Shown here piece by piece: positions 50,991-60,074 of a stretch of DNA of 64,000 bases. The notes below the pieces were generated by a model. It searched no databases. It was not told the origin of the DNA and saw only the letters and a program-made list of their open reading frames with translations. The position numbers were made by a program, and so were the translations under genes. Position 1 is the stretch's first letter. Each line of letters opens with the position of its first letter. The stretch is from Macrococcus brunensis (lineage in GTDB: Bacteria > Bacillota > Bacilli > Staphylococcales > Staphylococcaceae): assembly GCF_004359615.1 (NCBI RefSeq), contig NZ_SCWA01000004.1, forward strand, positions 1 through 64,000. The letters are read 5' to 3'.

Positions 50991-52062
50991 TTGCTTTTAT
51001 ATCATTAAAAGCAACGACTTTATTCATTTTGATAGAGCGTTTGACTGCTTCACGGTCAAGTTCCATCTGTTCAATTTCACTAGGGGTATGACCACCAAGA
51101 ACCCATTGTCTCGTATGCTGAAATAAATCTTTATATAGAGTGTCGAACTGTTCTCTGTCTTCTCGAGAGAGCTGTCCTTTGATCAGAAGACCGATTTCAT
51201 GGTCAGCACTTTCAAAATCGGGTGCGCCCATTGTATAGACTTGTATGCCTTCAATCAAATGGTCCCATTCATCTGGAGACAACTGTGCTTTTTTCTTCAG
51301 AAATTTAGCAAGATTTTTCATCTGCGGTGTCTGCAGATGATGGTCCGGGCCGACAAAATCATAGACTTCCTGAGAATCCTTGAATTCGTAATAAGGAAAT
51401 TGCTGCAGTTCCTGGAAAGCCTCTTTATCCTCTATCCATGAATCAAGCAAGCCATCAACAATATAACCGTCATGAATCTGCAGGTCATAGATCGACAGAA
51501 AAAGATTGATACTATCTGTTTCAAAGGCATCTTGATAAGTTTTCCTGTAATGTTCTTCCAGGTGTTCACGAGTGACAAAACCGTAAAGCATCAGATTGCT
51601 GGAGATGAAGGTGAAGTCCTGTTCATATTTATCTTTTTTCTGCTCGATTTCATCTAAAGGTAGTTTCATAAGCGCTTGTTTTGTATCTTCAGGAATAACG
51701 AGTTTCTTGTCGATATCAAATATGATAAGCGCAGTCACCATCTGTTCAAAATCTTTAGGAGAGAGATGGATAATATTATGGTTTACTGACAGGGCATCGG
51801 CGAGAAGCTGGATATCCAGTATTTCTTCCTGTATTAAGAGCTCATAATAGAGATTCCCTTTTTTGTGAAATCGTTCTGACAGCATCTCTATCAATGTCTG
51901 CCTTGAAGTTTCTTCATCAAAATCCAGCTGATAGTACATCGCACTATGACGCAATTCATCTATCGAAAGTCTTTGGACCAGTTCATCAAATGTTTGATGA
52001 TAATTTGAGTCATGACTGCTGAGTACTTTTTTGTGAAGAGGTGCAAGAAACTTTCTAAACAT
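50977..52062 (-). CDS. Hypothetical protein, 361 residues
   Basis: I do not recognise a named domain. The protein is soluble, acidic and mostly helical, with a first part (SIDELRHSAMYYQLDFDEETSRQTLIEMLSERFH) that looks like a SAP-like or Rho-N-like helical unit. The end RQWVLGGHTPSEIE resembles the tail of SEC-C-associated proteins, but the cysteines of a SEC-C motif are absent. ATG 52062 has GGAAGTGAG upstream; the GTG three codons earlier would lie within that site. It is monocistronic. Confidence 0.5.
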   Translation of the reverse strand: MFRKFLAPLHKKVLSSHDSNYHQTFDELVQRLSIDELRHSAMYYQLDFDEETSRQTLIEMLSERFHKKGNLYYELLIQEEILDIQLLADALSVNHNIIHLSPKDFEQMVTALIIFDIDKKLVIPEDTKQALMKLPLDEIEQKKDKYEQDFTFISSNLMLYGFVTREHLEEHYRKTYQDAFETDSINLFLSIYDLQIHDGYIVDGLLDSWIEDKEAFQELQQFPYYEFKDSQEVYDFVGPDHHLQTPQMKNLAKFLKKKAQLSPDEWDHLIEGIQVYTMGAPDFESADHEIGLLIKGQLSREDREQFDTLYKDLFQHTRQWVLGGHTPSEIEQMELDREAVKRSIKMNKVVAFNDIKAIKKD

Positions 52063-52130
52063 ATAGCTCACTTCCTTAATGTGTATTAATGGTATTGTAC
52101 CTAATTTAAGTGAAGTGAGGTAGAGAAAAC

Positions 52131-52160
52131 AAAAAAGCAGTCCGATTTGGACTGCTTTTT
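52131..52160. terminator. Terminator after SQR-like gene
   Basis: AAAAAGCAGTCC and GGACTGCTTTTT pair around GATTT. It ends the dedA-sqr operon on the minus strand. Confidence 0.88.
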
Positions 52161-53340
52161 AGCTGCGACCTTTGAGCATGCCGTACCAGTACATGAACGG
52201 TATCGCTCTTTTTTTAAGCTGGTAGAGCAGTGGATTAGTCTTAGACTGATCGAGCGGTAGAGATTCTTTTGGCTTCAGATCGTAGCCGAACTCTGCCATG
52301 ATCGCCTGACCATATTCTGTTGCGATAGGACAGGCAGTCATGCCGTCGTAATAACCTGGCAGTTTTTTACCTTTAATCTGAGCGACTAAGTTCTCTGCAA
52401 GAACAGGCACTTGCTTACGGACTGCAGAGCCCATCTTCACAGTTGGCAGGTTCGTGCAGTCACCGAGACCGAAGACATTCTGATGACGGACATGCTGCAG
52501 AGTATGTTTATTGACATTTAACCAGCCTTCTTCATCGCTCAGTGTAGACTGCTTGACGACATCCGGTGCGCTCATAGGTGGCGTCACAAGAAGCATGTCA
52601 AATGGCGTGGAATAAGTCTCTTCTGTCTGCAGATTTTTAAATATAGCGGTTTGTTCAGGTCCATTGACTGCGATCAGTTCATGCTGCAGATCATAAGAGA
52701 TGCCTTTATCTTCAATCTGCTTTTCAATCTGTCTTCTGTATTTCTCAACAGGAAAAAGAGAATCCAGTGCTGACTTGAGAATCAGAGTCGGCCGGCCCTT
52801 TTTCTTGTCCTTGAAGAACTCATCGAAGGTAAACAGGGAGTTCTCAGGTGCAACGCCGCCTTTAATCGGCGTTGAGGGCTTAGTCACGATGACATTGCCT
52901 ACCTTCACTTTTTTCAGTGACTTGTAAGTATAGTCTACGTAATCATATAAATAGTTGGTGCAGACTTGATTTTTGCCGAGTGTTTCCGACAGTCCTGCGA
53001 TTTTATCAAAGTCAAGTTGGAGACCGAGTGCGACAACAAGATATTCATAGTTCACCTGTTCCTTGTTGTCCAGTCTGATAATGCGTTCGACTGCCTGGAT
53101 TGCTGTGACTTTCTGCTGCAGAAAATCCGCCCCGTGTGGAACGACTTTCTTCATTTTTTTGCGGCTGTTCTCTTTTTTCTCTGCTCCGCTACCGACAAGT
53201 GGCCATGATGGCTGATAAGCATGATAGTCTGCGTGATCGATGATCAAGATATCTTTAATACCTGCTTTGATGAGGCGACTGGCAGTTGAAATACCGCCTG
53301 AGCCACCACCTAGAATAACGACCTGATACTTTTTATTCAT
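52159..53340 (-). CDS. sqr: Sulfide:quinone oxidoreductase-like flavoprotein
   Basis: A 393-residue flavoprotein matching type II SQR in layout: FAD motif GGGSGGIST, YQPSWPLVGSG, VALGLQLDFDKI, DEEGWLNV, NVFGLGDC and an end with MYWYGMLKG. SQR oxidises sulfide to persulfide with quinone as acceptor. Two redox cysteines are expected: one in the KCAGAPQ motif and one in CPxxTG. The latter is present (Cys337, TACPIATEYG). The former is replaced by KGGVAPEN (Gly161). Cys127 and an extra Cys295 exist. So classical SQR activity is doubtful. It is encoded after dedA with a one-base start/stop overlap, and lies 25 kb from the cst locus. Confidence 0.75.
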   Translation of the reverse strand: MNKKYQVVILGGGSGGISTASRLIKAGIKDILIIDHADYHAYQPSWPLVGSGAEKKENSRKKMKKVVPHGADFLQQKVTAIQAVERIIRLDNKEQVNYEYLVVALGLQLDFDKIAGLSETLGKNQVCTNYLYDYVDYTYKSLKKVKVGNVIVTKPSTPIKGGVAPENSLFTFDEFFKDKKKGRPTLILKSALDSLFPVEKYRRQIEKQIEDKGISYDLQHELIAVNGPEQTAIFKNLQTEETYSTPFDMLLVTPPMSAPDVVKQSTLSDEEGWLNVNKHTLQHVRHQNVFGLGDCTNLPTVKMGSAVRKQVPVLAENLVAQIKGKKLPGYYDGMTACPIATEYGQAIMAEFGYDLKPKESLPLDQSKTNPLLYQLKKRAIPFMYWYGMLKGRS

Positions 53341-53957
53341 TATGATTCTCCTTTCGGTTTTCGTTTAAATAAATAGATAAGACCTGCGACAATAACGACT
53401 GCCATCAGAATATAGAAGAAGTTTGAGTACGTATCAAAAGTGTGCAGGACTTTCTCCCAGTTTTCGCCAAGAGAGTAGCCCAAATAAATCAGTACAGCAT
53501 TCCAGATAACTGTGCCGACAGTCGTATAGAGTGTGAACGTCACAATATTCATACGATTGATCCCGGCAGGAATAGAAATCAGACTGCGCACAAGAGGAAC
53601 GAAGCGGCAAAGAAAGACAGCGATACCGCCATATTTTTTGAACCAGTTATCGGCTTTGTAAAGATCATCCTTCGTCAGTCTTAAAATCCAGCCATAACGA
53701 TCAACGATTTTTTCGAGCCTTTTTAAGCCGAGAAGATGTCCCAGGTAATAAAGAATAAGTGCGCCCATGACAGCACCAAGTGTTGAAGCAATCAGCATAC
53801 CAATAAAATTCAGCTTTTCAGACTGAGTGACCATGAAGCCGCCGAACGTCAAAATGACTTCTGAAGGAATAGGTGGAAATACGTTTTCAAGAAGGATAAG
53901 AAGGAAGACACCGAAATAACCGAACTGTTCCATCACATCCATAATCCATTGCTGCAT
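53340..53957 (-). CDS. DedA family membrane protein
   Basis: A 205-residue membrane protein with the family motifs ENVFPPIPSEVILTFGG and FLCRFVPLVRSLISIPAGINRM. DedA proteins affect lipid turnover, membrane potential and carrier-lipid flipping, depending on subgroup. ATG 53957 is set by AAGGAG upstream; the frame extends back into the terminator. It shares an operon with the SQR-like gene (TAATG overlap). Confidence 0.85.
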   Translation of the reverse strand: MQQWIMDVMEQFGYFGVFLLILLENVFPPIPSEVILTFGGFMVTQSEKLNFIGMLIASTLGAVMGALILYYLGHLLGLKRLEKIVDRYGWILRLTKDDLYKADNWFKKYGGIAVFLCRFVPLVRSLISIPAGINRMNIVTFTLYTTVGTVIWNAVLIYLGYSLGENWEKVLHTFDTYSNFFYILMAVVIVAGLIYLFKRKPKGES

Positions 53958-54033
53958 AACAAACTCCTTTACCAATGTTATACCCTGAGTGTAACGAATC
54001 AGACAAATGAATGCGAATATTACGATAATTACC

Positions 54034-54063
54034 AAAAAAAGACCTCGAAATTCGAGGTCTTTA
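54034..54063. terminator. Terminator between fepC and dedA
   Basis: AAAGACCTCGAA and TTCGAGGTCTTT pair almost end to end. It ends fepABC. Confidence 0.88.
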
Positions 54064-55749
54064 CTGACGTTTCAGTTTAAAGAGATAAAAACTAATTACA
54101 GCAATGAATATGAGCTGCGGAATTAACGTTTCTACTGTCGGATAAAAACCGATAAGTGAAATAAAAGGCAGTCCTTTGATTGTTGTCGTAGGTAACATAT
54201 TCAGGACTTGGAATGTGTGCAGACTGACGCCTAAAATCTTGAAAGCGAGCAGGAAAATCAGCACAGACATCCAGAAGAAGAGCTGTCTGATCGGAATAAC
54301 GCGTGTCAGCTGTTCAAAGAAGACGGCGATGAGTACTAGTATAATAAGAGCCAGACCAATACCTGTCAGCAGCTGTCCTGTTGAGATTTTACCTGCTATT
54401 CCTGCATAGAAAATAATGGTTTCGGCACCTTCTCTGAAGATAGAAAGAAAACTGACGAAACTGAATGACAGAATGCTGCCTGACGTCATGGCCTGTGCCA
54501 TGTTCTTATCGATAAATCGCTGCCAATTTTGAAGAGAAGACTTGGAATGTAACCACATACCAATCGCGAGCATCATCAGAACGGACAGAAGACCAACAAT
54601 CGCTTCTATCAGTTCTCGTCCTTGTCCGATGCCGGAGAAATAACGGTTGAAGATAAAGGCTATCACAATACTCATTAACAGCCCGATTAATCCTCCGACG
54701 ATAATCCAGCGTGTGCCTTTTGGCTGGCGCGCTTTTTTTGTCACAGAAATAAGAGCCATAATAATGAGAAGTGCTTCAACACCTTCACGTAGCATGATGA
54801 GTGCTGCATCAATAAATGTGTAATTCGTCTTACTGATAGCCAGTTGGATTTTCTGATTTAATTGTTTCAGATCCTGCTGAATGTCTGTTTTATTATTATC
54901 GTTCAGTGAGCCGGCATAATCCGGCACTTTCTGCTCGATTTCAGTATAAAGGGCGGCATTGCTTGTTCTGATATCACCTTCAACGTTAGGCCAGTCTACT
55001 ACAAACTGGGATAACGTCGCTTTCGCTGATTCAAGATCATTATCTTCAATCTGTTGATCAGCATCTTTCAAGTAAGTTGATAATATAGAGACATCTTTCT
55101 TCTCGGTTGTTTTCGCTTCTTTACCGGACAGATAATCTACGAGTTCTTGTTTAAGCTGATTCAAATGCTGAACAGCACTTTCTTTATCAGGTGTTTCTTT
55201 TGATAAGGCAATCCGCGTCATCATCAGTTCAGTCTCGATCTGACCATAACGCCCGATATCTTCACTGCGGACAATCTTTTCGTTTGCTGTCCAGGCGCTG
55301 TTTAAATCTTTGTTATATTGCATAGCCTGATCGATTTCACCGGATTTTATTGCTTTGATAAAATCATCGATAATGGGATAAAGGGCGTTCTTTAATTTCT
55401 GTCGCTTCTCATTCTTATCGACAGGATTCAGTTGTTTTTCGTATTCAACAAGATTTTCAGACAGCGACTGTAAAGTAGCCGTACGTTTATCAGAATCATG
55501 AGCCGATTTCAATTTGGCTATTTGTCGGGTGATATCCTTTTCCAGCTTAATATTCTTCTTCGGTACTTTCTGGTAGGCACTATCCAGCTCTTTAATATGC
55601 TTTTTGTAAGCTTGTTCATCGTTATCTTCCAGCGCAGATTTGCTGTCTGTAATCGCGATAAACAAGTCACTCAGCGAAGCCTCTGCATAGCCTGCACGAG
55701 GCAGGAAACAGAGCAGGAGACTAAAGACGATTAAATAACGCTTCACCAA
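54061..55749 (-). CDS. fepC: Iron permease FepC (FTR1/EfeU family)
   Basis: A 562-residue protein. An N-terminal signal peptide (YLIVFSLLLCFLPRAGYA) is followed by a roughly 300-residue helical extracellular region, then an FTR1 permease with seven membrane helices. Two REGxE iron motifs are visible, LREGVEALL and FREGAETII. It imports iron, with FepA as binding protein and FepB as peroxidase. No ATG fits: the start is TTG 55749 or GTG 55746, with GGAGG five to eight bases upstream, inside fepB. The overlap couples it to fepB. The operon is controlled by a Fur box upstream of fepA. Confidence 0.9.
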   Translation of the reverse strand: MVKRYLIVFSLLLCFLPRAGYAEASLSDLFIAITDSKSALEDNDEQAYKKHIKELDSAYQKVPKKNIKLEKDITRQIAKLKSAHDSDKRTATLQSLSENLVEYEKQLNPVDKNEKRQKLKNALYPIIDDFIKAIKSGEIDQAMQYNKDLNSAWTANEKIVRSEDIGRYGQIETELMMTRIALSKETPDKESAVQHLNQLKQELVDYLSGKEAKTTEKKDVSILSTYLKDADQQIEDNDLESAKATLSQFVVDWPNVEGDIRTSNAALYTEIEQKVPDYAGSLNDNNKTDIQQDLKQLNQKIQLAISKTNYTFIDAALIMLREGVEALLIIMALISVTKKARQPKGTRWIIVGGLIGLLMSIVIAFIFNRYFSGIGQGRELIEAIVGLLSVLMMLAIGMWLHSKSSLQNWQRFIDKNMAQAMTSGSILSFSFVSFLSIFREGAETIIFYAGIAGKISTGQLLTGIGLALIILVLIAVFFEQLTRVIPIRQLFFWMSVLIFLLAFKILGVSLHTFQVLNMLPTTTIKGLPFISLIGFYPTVETLIPQLIFIAVISFYLFKLKRQ

Positions 55750-56965
55750 TATAGCCTCCTTCTTTAATACCTGGGAATGCTAAAAAGACGCCTGACCCCC
55801 GGTGAGTGATGTATTCATTCAGACGATCGACACGGCCCATCATTGACTGCAGCTTGATAAACTGTTCAGGAGATTTCTGGAAAGAGACAAAGAGTAAACC
55901 GGCATCGAACGTGCCTGTCGCTTCATTGATACCATCAGAATAAGAGAATGACCGGCGCATAATCGTCGTATTGGCTTTTTTAGCAAGGTGGACATGTGAA
56001 TCCTCAGGGATATTCAGCTCACCTTTGTCATTTTTACTTTTAATATCTATTTCATCATATTCCTTCTTCATGCCGATAGGTGCACCAGAATCACGATGGC
56101 GACCGAATGTCCGTTCCTGATCCTCGAGAGAAGTGCGGTCCCACGTCTCAATATGCATCTGAATTCTTCTGACAACAAGATAACTACCGTTCTTTGCCCA
56201 GTCCTGGTCAATGAAGACAAAACGGTCAAGCGTCTCTGTATCTTTGAATTTCGGGTTACCTGTGCCGTCTTTAAACGAAAACAGATTGCGCGGTGTATCA
56301 GGTGTTTTTTTAGTTTCATCATATGAATTGAAGCCGGTCTGACTCCATTTCATAGAGACGATATCACGGGAAGCACGGACAAGATTACGGACTGCATGGA
56401 AATTCACTTGTGGATCATCGCTGCAGGCCTGAATGAAAATATGTCCACCCGTATATTTCGGGTTCAGCTGGTCTTTCGGGAAATGAGGAAGATCGACAAA
56501 ATCTTTCGGCTTCAAATGCTCAATGCCTAGTTTTTTGAAGAATTCCGCACTGATACCATAAGTAAGGGTTAATCTGCTCGCATCTAAACCGACTGCTTCG
56601 CCTGTATCGACGCTTGGCAGTAAGGTGTTTTTAGAGATTTCAGCGAGGACATCACCATTCATCAGCTTGACTGACTGAGTTGTCCAGTCCTGAAACATTT
56701 TCTTCACTTGTTGTACATCATCAGTAGACAGTTCTAGAACGACAAAATAGACGTGCTTTTGCACGTCTGTCACAATCCCTGATTGATGTTTGCCGTAAAA
56801 ATTGACTTTGTTCTTTGAATGCTGGTTATCGCGGCCGAAATGATTAAGCGCGTAAAGAGAAGTACCAAGTCCGGTTGAACCGACGAGAACGCCGGCACCG
56901 CCGATACTTGCGAGTTTCAGGAAATCTCTACGCGAAACACTGTTTTCTTTAGTCACTATTCTCAC
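55721..56965 (-). CDS. fepB: Dyp-type heme peroxidase FepB (EfeB), Tat-exported
   Basis: A 414-residue DyP peroxidase. The N-terminus SRRDFLKLASIGGAGVLVG is a twin-arginine signal. The heme region includes FSFKDGTGNPK, close to the GxxDG motif, and FGRHRDSGAPIG with the likely proximal His. It works with FepA and FepC in iron uptake and possibly heme iron release. In S. aureus tatAC follows fepABC; here it does not, so Tat components must be encoded elsewhere. The start overlaps the fepA stop by four bases. Confidence 0.92.
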   Translation of the reverse strand: MRIVTKENSVSRRDFLKLASIGGAGVLVGSTGLGTSLYALNHFGRDNQHSKNKVNFYGKHQSGIVTDVQKHVYFVVLELSTDDVQQVKKMFQDWTTQSVKLMNGDVLAEISKNTLLPSVDTGEAVGLDASRLTLTYGISAEFFKKLGIEHLKPKDFVDLPHFPKDQLNPKYTGGHIFIQACSDDPQVNFHAVRNLVRASRDIVSMKWSQTGFNSYDETKKTPDTPRNLFSFKDGTGNPKFKDTETLDRFVFIDQDWAKNGSYLVVRRIQMHIETWDRTSLEDQERTFGRHRDSGAPIGMKKEYDEIDIKSKNDKGELNIPEDSHVHLAKKANTTIMRRSFSYSDGINEATGTFDAGLLFVSFQKSPEQFIKLQSMMGRVDRLNEYITHRGSGVFLAFPGIKEGGYIGEALFNRL

Positions 56966-57813
56966 TCCATAATAATAGCCATCTGGCTTAAAGGTTCACC
57001 TAATTTATCCACTGCGTCAGCCAGGGCTTTTGTATCTTCTTTAGTCAATGCTTCATAGCTGACAAACTCACCATTTTTCTGATGTTTGTCGAGCAGTTGA
57101 TTGACGTTTTTAAATTTGTCTTCGATATTCGTTGCAAGTGCTTTGTCTTTTGCTATGATTTTTTCTTTAAAGAGGGAGAAGATTTTTTCAGCGCCTTCAA
57201 TATTCGCTTTGAAGTCATATAAGTCAGTATGAGAATAAATCTCTTCTTCACCTGAAATCTTCGAGGTTGAAACCTCGTTCAGCAGATCAATCGACCCTTG
57301 TAACATCAGCTTAGGCGTGACTTCAGCAGTATCGACTTTAGCACGCAGTTCTTTAGCATCTTTCAAGAGCTGGTCTGCTGTCCCTTCTAAGCCTTTAGTT
57401 GTTTTATCCTGCCATAATGCTTTTTCAAGCTTATGATAGCCGGACCATTCTTTTTCTTTGCCTTCTGCTTTCATATCAGCAAGACGGGCATCGATGCGCG
57501 GATCTAAATCTCCGAAGCTCTCAGCTACTGGCTCAGAACGTTCGAAATACATCCGGGCTTTTGGATAGAGTGCTTTTGCTTCTTCAATGTTACCGGCTTT
57601 AAATGCGGTAACAAATTTATCTGTTTCTTTAACAAACTGATCGATCTGGTCAACAGTGTATGCTTTATATGCGTCTGTTTCTTTAGATAAAGCTACACTT
57701 GCTGTTTTTTCTGTCTCTTCAGTTGCCGGCTTCTCTTCTTTCGTTTCCTGTCCACATGCTGTCAGAAGCAGAGTGCCTGCTAAAACTGCGGGAAATAAAA
57801 TCGATTTATTCAT
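56962..57813 (-). CDS. fepA: Iron-binding lipoprotein FepA (EfeO/EfeM, imelysin-like)
   Basis: A 283-residue lipoprotein. The lipobox is LLLTAC, followed by a Glu-rich linker. The M75/imelysin-like domain has a GYHKLEKALW motif (HxxE type) typical of EfeM. It binds iron at the cell surface for FepC. The gene opens fepABC and has a Fur box just before its AAGGAGC ribosome binding site. Confidence 0.92.
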   Translation of the reverse strand: MNKSILFPAVLAGTLLLTACGQETKEEKPATEETEKTASVALSKETDAYKAYTVDQIDQFVKETDKFVTAFKAGNIEEAKALYPKARMYFERSEPVAESFGDLDPRIDARLADMKAEGKEKEWSGYHKLEKALWQDKTTKGLEGTADQLLKDAKELRAKVDTAEVTPKLMLQGSIDLLNEVSTSKISGEEEIYSHTDLYDFKANIEGAEKIFSLFKEKIIAKDKALATNIEDKFKNVNQLLDKHQKNGEFVSYEALTKEDTKALADAVDKLGEPLSQMAIIME

Positions 57814-57831
57814 ATGTATGCTCCTTGTGAA

Positions 57832-57846
57832 TGATAATCATTTTCA
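57832..57846 (-). promoter_or_regulatory. Fur box of fepABC
   Basis: TGATAATCATTTTCA matches the 7-1-7 Fur core TGATAATNATTATCA with one difference. Low iron should raise expression. Confidence 0.85.
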
Positions 57847-57955
57847 TTTAAAGTATTAAACGTTTCGTAAGCGTTGTCAATAGTAAATAAAATTTCAAGG
57901 CTATTTCACTTCATTAGGGGTATAGATAAGAGTTAATAATAAAGGAGGCAATAAC

Positions 57956-58285
57956 ATGACAGAATTATTCAATGCATCAGAACTGAGTCCGACTGAAAAA
58001 AGAGGGCCAGGAGTAGTAGGTATCATCGAATTCGCTGTAGGCGATCAAAAAGAATTCACAGGTGAATATATTCCGACTGATATGCGATTCTTTATGGTAG
58101 CAGATATGAACGGCCAGCCGTATCAGCGTGTGATCAGCTATGATGATATTAAAGGTGTAGAAGTAGAAGATAGTGCTTTGACAGTGAACTTTGATATGGG
58201 ACCGATTCGAATTCGTGATATCGGTAACGGCACAGCACAAGTATTCGCGGATTTTGTCAATGAACAGCTGGATAAACGCAAATAA
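57956..58285 (+). CDS. Hypothetical protein, 109 residues
   Basis: A small acidic, beta-rich protein (FTGEYIPTDMRFFMVADMNGQPYQRVISYDDIKGVEVEDSALTVNFDMGPIRI) without signal or membrane parts. I do not recognise the family; the pattern could be a small PH-like or barrel domain. AAAGGAGG precedes the start. A perfect GGGTAT hexamer (57918-57923) lies upstream, but the matching sigma-B -35 is poor. It is monocistronic with its own terminator. Confidence 0.6.
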   Translation: MTELFNASELSPTEKRGPGVVGIIEFAVGDQKEFTGEYIPTDMRFFMVADMNGQPYQRVISYDDIKGVEVEDSALTVNFDMGPIRIRDIGNGTAQVFADFVNEQLDKRK

Positions 58286-58309
58286 AAAAAGCCCCGTGGG
58301 GCTTTTTTT
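58284..58309. terminator. Bidirectional terminator after hypothetical gene
   Basis: AAAAAAAGCCCC and GGGGCTTTTTTT with a two-base turn, shared with convergent deoD. Confidence 0.9.
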
Positions 58310-59024
58310 ATTCGACGATTTCGAGTGCGATTTCCATCATTTTAGTAAATGATGTCTGGCGTTCTTCTGGCGTTGTTTCTTCATGTGTTAGTAAGTGGTC
58401 ACTCACTGTGAAGATACCGAGCGCTTTAACATCTCCGCCTGCATAAGCAGCGTTCAAGTAAAGACCAGCAGATTCCATTTCTACTGCTAAGATACCCATA
58501 GAGCGCCATTTGTCTGTTGCCTGTTCGTTAGCATTGTAGAAAATATCTGATGATAAGACATTACCTACGTGATTCGGCACACCTTTTTCATCTGCTAATT
58601 GTTTCGCACGTGCAAGTAAGCTGTAGTCAGCGATAGGTGCGAAGTGACCTGGCAGACCGTATTGTGCGACGTAGTTAGAATCTGTAGATGCACCTTGTGC
58701 TATGATGACATCATAGACGTTGATACCTTCCTGCATCGCACCACATGAACCGACACGAATCAGGTTCTTCACGCCAAATGTGTGAATGAGTTCGTAAGAA
58801 TAGATACCGATTGACGGGATACCCATACCTGTTCCCATAACAGAGATTTTTTTACCTTTATAAGTTCCTGTGTAGCCGAACATATTACGCACTTCATTGA
58901 ACTGAACGACATCTTCTAAATAAGTGTCTGCAATGAATTTCGCGCGTAACGGGTCGCCGGGTAAGAGAATCGTTTCTGCGATTGGATTATTTTCTGGTTT
59001 GATATGAGGTGTAGATTTAGTCAT
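58308..59024 (-). CDS. deoD: Purine nucleoside phosphorylase DeoD
   Basis: A 238-residue hexameric-type purine nucleoside phosphorylase. Motifs are ILLPGDPLRAKFIA (phosphate site), MGTGMGIPS, RVGSCGAMQ and LAVEMESAGLY (ribose-binding Glu). It phosphorolyses purine nucleosides for salvage. AAAGGAGAATGAGC precedes the start. It is monocistronic; a promoter TTGAAA-17-TAGACT (minus strand, 59061-59089) lies upstream. Confidence 0.93.
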   Translation of the reverse strand: MTKSTPHIKPENNPIAETILLPGDPLRAKFIADTYLEDVVQFNEVRNMFGYTGTYKGKKISVMGTGMGIPSIGIYSYELIHTFGVKNLIRVGSCGAMQEGINVYDVIIAQGASTDSNYVAQYGLPGHFAPIADYSLLARAKQLADEKGVPNHVGNVLSSDIFYNANEQATDKWRSMGILAVEMESAGLYLNAAYAGGDVKALGIFTVSDHLLTHEETTPEERQTSFTKMMEIALEIVE

Positions 59025-59060
59025 AGCTCATTCTCCTTTAGTTAAGTTGTGTTCAACTTC

Positions 59061-59089
59061 AGTCTACCGATTGGTTATTCTTTTTTCAA
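59061..59089 (-). promoter_or_regulatory. Promoter of deoD
   Basis: On the minus strand TTGAAA (59084-59089), 17 bases, TAGACT (59061-59066). Confidence 0.55.
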
Positions 59090-59157
59090 GAGAAGACCTG
59101 ATTCGTGTTTAATCCATCTGATACGTGCAATACTATTACATATAAGGAGTGATAGTA

Positions 59158-60039
59158 ATGACAAATGAAAATCCATTAACTAAGCACTATAACGGTAAAT
59201 TCGAGAAGCAGGAACAGCAGGCCCCTGGTCTACAGCAAAAAATGACACCAGTGCCGGACTGCGGTGAAACATCATATAAAGGGACAGGCAAGCTGACAGG
59301 TAAGAAAGCACTTGTAACAGGCGGTGATTCAGGTATTGGCCGTGCAGCTGCCATTGCCTACGCGAAGGAAGGCGCAGACGTCGCAATCAACTATCTGCCA
59401 TTTGAAGAAGCAGATGCACAGGAAGTTAAAGCCGTCATTGAAGAAGCGGGACAGAAAGCTGTCTTGATTCCTGGCGACTTACGCGATGAAGCATTCAATA
59501 AAGAACTTGTCGAGCAGGCTGTCAAAGAACTTGGCGGTATCGATATTCTCTGCAGTGTGGCAGGTGAGCAGACAGCAGTGGATCACATCGAAGATTTATC
59601 GACTGAACAGTTACGTTCGACTTTTGAAACGAACGTATACTCTTTAGTCTGGCTCATCCAGGCAGCATTGCCTCATCTTAAAACAGGCGCTTCTATTATT
59701 ACGACTTCTTCTGTACAGTCTTATAACCCAAGTAAAAACTTGGTTGACTATGCAGCAACGAAGAGCGCCATCGTTTCTATTACAAAATCACTGGCAACTC
59801 AGTTCGGCGAAAAAGGTATCCGTGTGAACTCTGTCGCACCAGGCCCTATCTGGACTGCGCTTCAGATTACAGGCGGACAGCCACAGGAAAAAATTCCTGA
59901 GTTCGGTCAGAAAGTGGATCTAAAGCGTGCCGGTCAGCCGGTTGAACTGTCTGATGTCTATGTATTTTTAGCATCTGACAGCGCAAGCTATGTGACAGGC
60001 CAGGTTTATGGTGTCACAGGTGGCGTACAGATCAACTAA
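59158..60039 (+). CDS. General-stress short-chain dehydrogenase (YdaD/YhdF-like)
   Basis: A 293-residue SDR. A leader of about 45 residues with [35 protein letters not shown] precedes the NAD(P) site. The catalytic motif [17 protein letters not shown] has Tyr and Lys, and [10 protein letters not shown] follows. This form matches Bacillus general stress proteins YdaD and YhdF, whose substrates are unknown. ATG 59158 has AAGGAGTG upstream. A perfect sigma-B -35 (GTTTAA at 59107-59112) is present, but its -10 partner is weak (TGCAAT), so sigma-B control is unproven. Confidence 0.85.
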   Translation: MTNENPLTKHYNGKFEKQEQQAPGLQQKMTPVPDCGETSYKGTGKLTGKKALVTGGDSGIGRAAAIAYAKEGADVAINYLPFEEADAQEVKAVIEEAGQKAVLIPGDLRDEAFNKELVEQAVKELGGIDILCSVAGEQTAVDHIEDLSTEQLRSTFETNVYSLVWLIQAALPHLKTGASIITTSSVQSYNPSKNLVDYAATKSAIVSITKSLATQFGEKGIRVNSVAPGPIWTALQITGGQPQEKIPEFGQKVDLKRAGQPVELSDVYVFLASDSASYVTGQVYGVTGGVQIN

Positions 60040-60041
60040 AC

Positions 60042-60074
60042 AAAAAGAAGCAGTTTTTAAACTGCTTCTTTTTT
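60042..60074. terminator. Bidirectional terminator between SDR gene and modB
   Basis: AAAAAGAAGCAGTTT and AAACTGCTTCTTTTT pair over 15 bases around a short TT loop. It covers the modB stop. Confidence 0.9.

Noticed and set aside
59107-59131. Sigma-B promoter for the general-stress SDR
   Set aside because: The -35 is perfect but the -10 candidate TGCAAT matches poorly, so it is not listed as a feature.
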